From assembly GCA_028716485.1 (NCBI GenBank), contig JAQUPS010000010.1, positions 16,346 through 52,999 of the forward strand: a DNA stretch of 36,654 nucleotides, written 5' to 3'. This stretch comes from Patescibacteria group bacterium (lineage in GTDB: Bacteria; Patescibacteriota; Patescibacteriia; Patescibacteriales; WJLG01). The number at the start of each line of letters is the position of its first letter. Position 1 is the stretch's first letter. Of the stretch, positions 33,167 through 36,654 are shown piece after piece. A program made the position numbers and the translations under genes. Under the pieces are notes generated by a model. That model saw only the letters and a program-made list of their open reading frames with translations, was not told the DNA's origin and made no database searches.

Positions 33167-33188
33167 AAAAAACAGCCTGTTGAGGCTA
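33167..33188 (-). terminator. Intrinsic terminator of the 16S transcription unit
   Basis: On the minus strand AGCCT (33183-33187) and AGGCT (33174-33178) form a short stem over a 4-base loop, followed by G and six Ts (33167-33172). It lies about 135 bases beyond the 16S 3' end and just past the trailer arm of the processing stalk. No 23S or tRNA sequence occurs between. Confidence 0.65.
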
Positions 33189-33199
33189 TTTCTTGCTAT

Positions 33200-33237
33200 A
33201 AATAATCTATTTTTTTGCTGCTAGCAGGCGTCAATTC
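33200..33237 (-). other. 16S trailer arm of the pre-rRNA processing stalk
   Basis: The transcript sequence here is complementary to the leader segment 36441-36479 at about 35 of 39 positions, including matching AAATAATCTATT and AGGCGTCAATTC blocks. Pairing would loop out the whole 16S and create the double-stranded stalk normally cut by RNase III. Confidence 0.8.
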
Positions 33238-33522
33238 TCCTTCTACCGGTTTCCCTTGCGGGACCTTGAAGAAAGCCGACTAAACTATAAATCGCTCACC
33301 GATTTATATTACATCTCCCTAGAAAGGAGGTGATCCATCCACAGCTTCCGCTACGGATGCCTTGTTACGACTTCGCCCCTGTCACCAGTCTTACCTTCGC
33401 TCCTGCAAATGCAGGACCTTTGGGTATTACCAGCTCCCTTGGCGTGACGGGCGATTATCTTCTTATGAACATAAGAATTGATGTTCCCACTCAGCGAGCG
33501 GATTTCCCGCACTGAGCGAGCT

Positions 33523-33951
33523 CTAATGCATTTTTTGCTTCAAATTGAACAATCTTTTAAGTCCGGCGTCGCTTAAATGTTCGTAGGCATTAATGGCCGC
33601 CATTATTTGGCAAAAGATTTTAAAATCTCTCGCTTTTGTTTTCAGCCGGACGGGATTCTTCTTAAAGAAAGGAATAATAATTTTATTCAAATCTTCTCGT
33701 TTCGTCACCTCGTACCGAAAACAATTTTGATGGTTCGGCCGTTTATCCTTCTGAAAGTAAACATTGCCGCACTTAAAATATTTTTTCAATTCACCGAGGA
33801 TATCTTTATCCTCTTCCACCAATTTAATATAGAATCTGGGTTCGATGCGCGTTCTTCTTACGCGTTCGCGGGAATTCTTACCGTCATTCACATAAACGGT
33901 AAAACTTCCTTCGCCATCGATCAACCCGACTACATAATTGGCGTTTAGCAT
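33523..33951 (-). CDS. LAGLIDADG homing endonuclease of the 16S intron
   Basis: The 142-residue protein has a single LAGLIDADG motif (YVVGLIDGEGSF, residues 6-17), with the catalytic acidic residue in IDGEG. The fold continues with PRFYIKLVEEDKDILGELKK, CGNVYFQ, FRYEVTKREDLNKIIIPFF and PVRLKTKARDF, all typical of single-motif enzymes that act as homodimers. It would cleave intronless 16S genes at the insertion site and may also aid splicing. The ORF is in the sense of the rRNA. Its AAGGAA ribosome-site candidate lies in the loop of a GAGAG/CTCTC hairpin just upstream of the ATG, so translation could be structure-gated. Confidence 0.93.
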   Translation of the reverse strand: MLNANYVVGLIDGEGSFTVYVNDGKNSRERVRRTRIEPRFYIKLVEEDKDILGELKKYFKCGNVYFQKDKRPNHQNCFRYEVTKREDLNKIIIPFFKKNPVRLKTKARDFKIFCQIMAAINAYEHLSDAGLKRLFNLKQKMH

Positions 33952-33976
33952 AACATTAGAGAGGTTCCTTCTCTCT

Positions 33977-34048
33977 CGGATGTCGGAAGTCTGATTTCGG
34001 ATTTCGGATTTTTTATCCGATATCTGATATCTGATTTCCGATGTCCGG
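33977..34048. repeat. Word-repeat hairpin inside the 16S intron
   Basis: ATCAGATATCAGATATCGGA on the minus strand pairs imperfectly with the AATCCGAAATCCGAAATCAG side around a short A-rich loop. The iterated ATCAGAT/ATCCGAA words match the style of the intergenic word-repeat elements. It lies directly upstream of the LAGLIDADG gene. Confidence 0.7.
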
Positions 34049-34365
34049 GATACTACGAACCAGCTGACTTCTGACGCTGCGTTAGTTCAATTATACCGCT
34101 CTTCAAGCGATATCGCAATGTCAGATCTCCCGAGGTTAGTTAATTCACTTTTCCCAGCATCCTAAATTAGGCTCTCTATCAGACTTTCCCAATGCTCACC
34201 ACCCGGTTCATTGGTCAGTCGCCTATTTTCGGGATTGTCAATCCCATTTTATTCAGGCTGTTGTTTGCTTCCGGATCCTTCTGCCAGTCTCCTCGCGGAT
34301 ACTGACTATCCTTCAGCTACTCTCCCTTTACGGTTAGGGAGGAACGGATTTTAACCGTTTAGCTT

Positions 34366-34527
34366 GAGCTCATCTTGAAAATAATTTCCGGCCGATTTGG
34401 CGCTAAACGGCCTAAAAATTATTCATCGCTCGTCGAAATATCAACCGATATTCCTTCTCGCGCTTCATAATTTTTCGGCTCGTTTATCATCCAAATCGCC
34501 TATGAAAACTATTTTCAAGATGAGCTC
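34366..34527. repeat. 162-bp nested inverted-repeat domain in the 16S intron
   Basis: A perfect 18-bp inverted repeat (GAGCTCATCTTGAAAATA at 34366-34383 and its complement at 34510-34527) encloses further nested arms: CGATTTGG/CCAAATCG, AAAAATTAT/ATAATTTTT and AATATC/GATATT around an AACC loop at the centre. The whole folds into one long peripheral hairpin near the intron's 5' end. Confidence 0.85.
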
Positions 34528-34746
34528 GAATTAACCTGCTCGGCGCAGATTTTGTGAGTACAAGACCCGAGAACGTATTCACCGAACCGTGGCTGATGTT
34601 CGATTACTAGCGATTCCGGCTTCATGAGGGCGAGTTGCAGCCCTCAATCCGAATTGGGGGGAATTTTTTGGGATTTGCTCCGCATTACTGCTTGGCGTCC
34701 CTTTGTATTCCCCATTGTAGCATGTGTGTCGCCCAAGGTGTAAGAA

Positions 34747-34780
<34 letters not shown>

Positions 34781-34854
34781 CATTTAAAACGGGCAGTCTC
34801 CCATGACATATAAAACATGGGATAGGGGTTGCGCTCGTTGTCCGACTTAACGGT

Positions 34855-34891
<37 letters not shown>

Positions 34892-34972
34892 TCTGTCTAG
34901 CACCCTCGAAGGCTTTCCTGTTTCCAGGAAATGCAGCTAGATGTCAAACCTTGGTGAGGTTCCTCGCTTATT

Positions 34973-35016
<44 letters not shown>

Positions 35017-35834
35017 TATTCCTTTGAGTTTTAAACTTGCGTTCGTACTACCCAGGCGGAATGCTTAACGTGTTAACTTAAAAGTGCAGCACTGGAGGGG
35101 TCGAAACCTCCAATACTCAGCATTCAACGTTTAAGGCGTGGACTACTAGGGTATCTAATCCTATTCGCTACCCACGCTTTAGTACCTCAGTGTCAGAACC
35201 GTCCTAGCAAACTGCCTTCGCATTTGGTGTTCTTGTTGATATTAACGGATTTAACCCCTACACCAACAATTCCGTTTGCCTCTTCCGGTCTCTAGTCTGG
35301 CCATCTCTTTCGCGGCCCCGAGGTTAAGCCTCGGGATTTAACGAAAGATGCGCCAAACCACCTACGTACCCTTTACGCCCAATAAATCCGGATAACGCTT
35401 GGAGCCCTCGTATTACCGCCGCTGCTGGCACGAGGTTAGCGGCTCCTTATTCCTCTGGTAAAGTCAAAATTCGTCCCAGAGAAAAGTATTTTACACTCCG
35501 AAGAGCTTCATCATACACGCGGCGTCGCTCCCTCAGCCTTTCGGCCATTGGGGAAGATTCTTGACTGCAGCCTCCCGTAGGAGTCTGGACAGTGTCTCAG
35601 TTCCAGTGAGGCGGGTCACGCTCTCGCGCCCGCTACTCGTCTTAGCCTTGGTGGGCTTTTACTCCGCCAACTAGCTGATGAGCCATAGGCCCCTCTCGAA
35701 GGGATAAATCTTTAAATGGGAATGACATACGTCCCCCCATCATCATCGGGTATTATTCCAGCTTTCGCCGGATTATCCCCGTCTTCGAGGTAGGTTACCA
35801 ATGTGTTACGCACCCGTTTGCCATGTCGCACCTT

Positions 35835-36095
35835 TTAGCTTTCATTAATTGAGTTTAACAGACGTCTTTTTAAATGCGCCCAAACTTTTCCATGATGCTT
35901 CAGCTGTTTTTCTCTTTCTTGCGCATCAATTTTGGAACGATACGATTCATAATAAACCAAATTCCACGGCTTGTACCTGTTCGTGTAATTTGATTTACCA
36001 GAATTGTGTTCGGCCATTCTCTGTTTTAGATCTGTTGAGTACCCAATATAAATATCGCCATTCACCTTGCTTTTTATTGCATAGACATAATACAT
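35835..36095 (-). CDS. GIY-YIG endonuclease encoded inside the 16S V1 loop
   Basis: The 86-residue protein is a minimal GIY-YIG domain. YYVYAIKS (2-9) and IYIGYS (15-20) are the two motif strands, followed by the catalytic-type Arg (LKQRMAEHNSGKS) and Glu (AQEREKQLK). The sequence (TNRYKPWNLVYYESY) is like the small YhbQ/UvrC-N-type proteins common in Patescibacteria. It has no extra DNA-binding domain, so homing specificity is uncertain. Its stop codon TAA lies within the 24-bp inverted repeat (AGCTAAAAGG), so the gene and the rRNA stem share bases. The ORF is in the rRNA sense. Confidence 0.92.
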   Translation of the reverse strand: MYYVYAIKSKVNGDIYIGYSTDLKQRMAEHNSGKSNYTNRYKPWNLVYYESYRSKIDAQEREKQLKHHGKVWAHLKRRLLNSINES

Positions 36096-36101
36096 AATAA
36101 A

Positions 36102-36110
36102 ATTGTATCA
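36102..36110 (-). promoter_or_regulatory. Possible internal promoter of the GIY-YIG gene
   Basis: The minus strand reads TGATACAAT, an extended -10 with one mismatch, six bases before the ATG at 36095. Transcription would begin at the start codon itself, giving a leaderless mRNA independent of the rRNA promoter. There is no recognisable -35. Confidence 0.4.
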
Positions 36111-36160
36111 CGCCATGAATAAAAGCTAAAAGGTGCGACATTCGACTTGCATGCCTTAGA

Positions 36161-36322
<162 letters not shown>

Positions 36323-36440
36323 TTTTCACAAGGATGATTTAGAACCGTAGCCCTAAACCATCAATATAGAGAATCTTGATTTCTCAAGACTATGCATATT
36401 ACTAATTTGCCTACCCGCCGCTAGACGGATAGGACTTTTT

Positions 36441-36479
36441 GAATTGACGCCTACTAGCGTCAAAAAGAATAGATTATTT
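36441..36479 (-). other. 16S leader arm of the pre-rRNA processing stalk
   Basis: This leader segment pairs with the trailer at 33200-33237 (about 35 of 39 positions). Alternatively it can fold on itself (TTGACGC/GCGTCAA with a 6-base loop), so a switch between local and long-range pairing is possible. Confidence 0.8.
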
Positions 36480-36519
36480 AATATTTTCAAGGAGCGTGAA
36501 CACATACAAATTAGGTGAG

Positions 36520-36553
36520 AAAAAAACAGCGATATAAATAATTTATATCCTGT
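36520..36553 (-). terminator. Terminator-like hairpin (possible attenuator) in the 16S leader
   Basis: On the minus strand ACAG-GATATAAA and TTTATATC-G-CTGT pair with one bulged G and a 3-base loop, and six or seven Ts follow. It lies about 45 bases after the predicted rRNA start, upstream of the processing stalk. If active it would stop rRNA synthesis unless antitermination occurs. No boxA-like sequence was recognised. Confidence 0.5.
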
Positions 36554-36599
36554 TTGCTCTTCCTCCTAATTTAATTGTAGTTTGTTCAATGTTGTTAAT

Positions 36600-36626
36600 A
36601 TTATAGGAAATTAAAAAATCTGTCAA
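36600..36626 (-). promoter_or_regulatory. 16S rRNA promoter
   Basis: On the minus strand a perfect TTGACA (36621-36626) is followed after 15 bases by TATAAT (36600-36605). The overlapping TAATAT gives the standard 17-base spacing. It is the only strong promoter in the 448 bases upstream of 16S. The rest of that stretch is leader with the elements listed separately. Confidence 0.72.
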
Positions 36627-36654
36627 TACCTTTTTTCAATAGAGCGAGCAAGCC

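Larger units (their letters stand above)
33454..34553 (-). other. ~1.1-kb intron in 16S at the decoding centre
   Basis: The 5' exon ends CTTGTACTCAC and the 3' exon resumes CGCCCGTCAC. Joining them restores the universal h44 start and puts the insertion between E. coli positions C1399 and C1400. It encodes a LAGLIDADG protein in its 3' half. The upstream half is strongly structured. A GACT/AGTC pair (34217-34220 with 34182-34185) encloses a CCAATG...CATTGG stem (34189-34214), as P7 around P8 would in a group I intron. Small hairpins such as GGGATTG/CAATCCC and GGATA/TATCC are also present. Group I is the likely class, but a full core was not established. Removal is needed for a working ribosome. 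Confidence 0.78.
35823..36141 (-). other. Intervening sequence in the 16S V1 helix, bounded by a 24-bp inverted repeat
   Basis: The arm ATGTCGCACCTTTTAGCTTT plus CATT (35823-35846) is complementary to 36118-36141 at 23 of 24 positions. The arms replace the end of helix 6, so the insertion is a helix extension with a ~270-base loop containing a GIY-YIG gene. There is no sign of a group I or II core. The layout resembles rRNA intervening sequences removed by RNase III without religation; whether it is cut or retained is unknown. Confidence 0.85.

Noticed and set aside
33160-33320. tRNA gene or 23S start downstream of 16S
   Set aside because: No cloverleaf or 23S 5' sequence can be read; the stretch is accounted for by trailer, stalk arm and terminator.
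33577-33948. 123-codon plus-strand ORF opposite the LAGLIDADG gene
   Set aside because: It is an antisense shadow of a gene with a clear family motif.

Overview
The window looks like chromosomal DNA of a Patescibacteria (Candidate Phyla Radiation) bacterium, probably of the Parcubacteria type. The reasons are a 16S rRNA gene interrupted by two endonuclease-encoding insertions, a non-standard 515F primer site, a Gram-positive-style type IV pilus operon without outer-membrane genes, Gmad2/GerMN and lamin-tail proteins, mostly Shine-Dalgarno-less or leaderless genes, and gaps filled with AT-rich word-repeat hairpins. TGA is used as a stop, so the SR1/Gracilibacteria recoding is not present. Placement below phylum is inference.

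Layout. 1-380 (-): start of rpsP with its own promoter. 381-797: gap holding copy A of a ~180-bp dispersed repeat and a terminator. 798-3929 (-): a membrane-anchored Gmad2-GerMN protein and, upstream of it, an AT-rich type II restriction-modification pair. 4168-7859 (-): gyrA, a small membrane protein and an MBL-fold protein behind one strong promoter. 8122-11606 (-): an acidic unknown protein and ftsK. 11774-14551 (-): a large secreted lamin-tail/PKD/OB-like protein. 14552-14937: a divergent promoter region holding copy B of the dispersed repeat.

14938-25070 (+) is a type IV pilus cluster: pilB, pilC, two prepilin-like genes, a PilX-like gene, pilM, pilN, pilO and a small membrane protein. 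Twelve perfect heptamers (TTACGTG) directly abut the start codon of the first prepilin-like gene. No major pilin, pilD, pilT or pilQ is seen here. 25086-27688 (-): an RluA-family pseudouridine synthase and a polysaccharide-type flippase. 27835-30216 (+): a VirB2-like pilin, a membrane-anchored clan GH-A glycosidase-like protein and a ROK-family kinase. 30285-31280 (-): thioredoxin and clpP. 31524-33117 (+): trpS and an unrecognised gene with the only canonical Shine-Dalgarno in the window.

33322-36206 (-) is the 16S rRNA gene. It carries a ~1.1-kb intron with a LAGLIDADG gene at the decoding centre (inferred site C1399/C1400) and a GIY-YIG gene inside a 24-bp inverted repeat in the V1 helix. 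Leader and trailer can pair in a ~38-bp processing stalk, and a terminator follows immediately, so this 16S appears to be a stand-alone transcription unit without 23S or tRNA. Its leader holds a terminator-like hairpin and a partial duplicate of the 16S 5' end interrupted by two mini-hairpins.

The strongest candidates for undescribed biology are the 16S unit (two endonuclease insertions, solo operon, leader decoy), the heptamer tract at the pilus gene, the dispersed folded repeat, and the families of palindromic or word-repeat elements in both coding and intergenic DNA.
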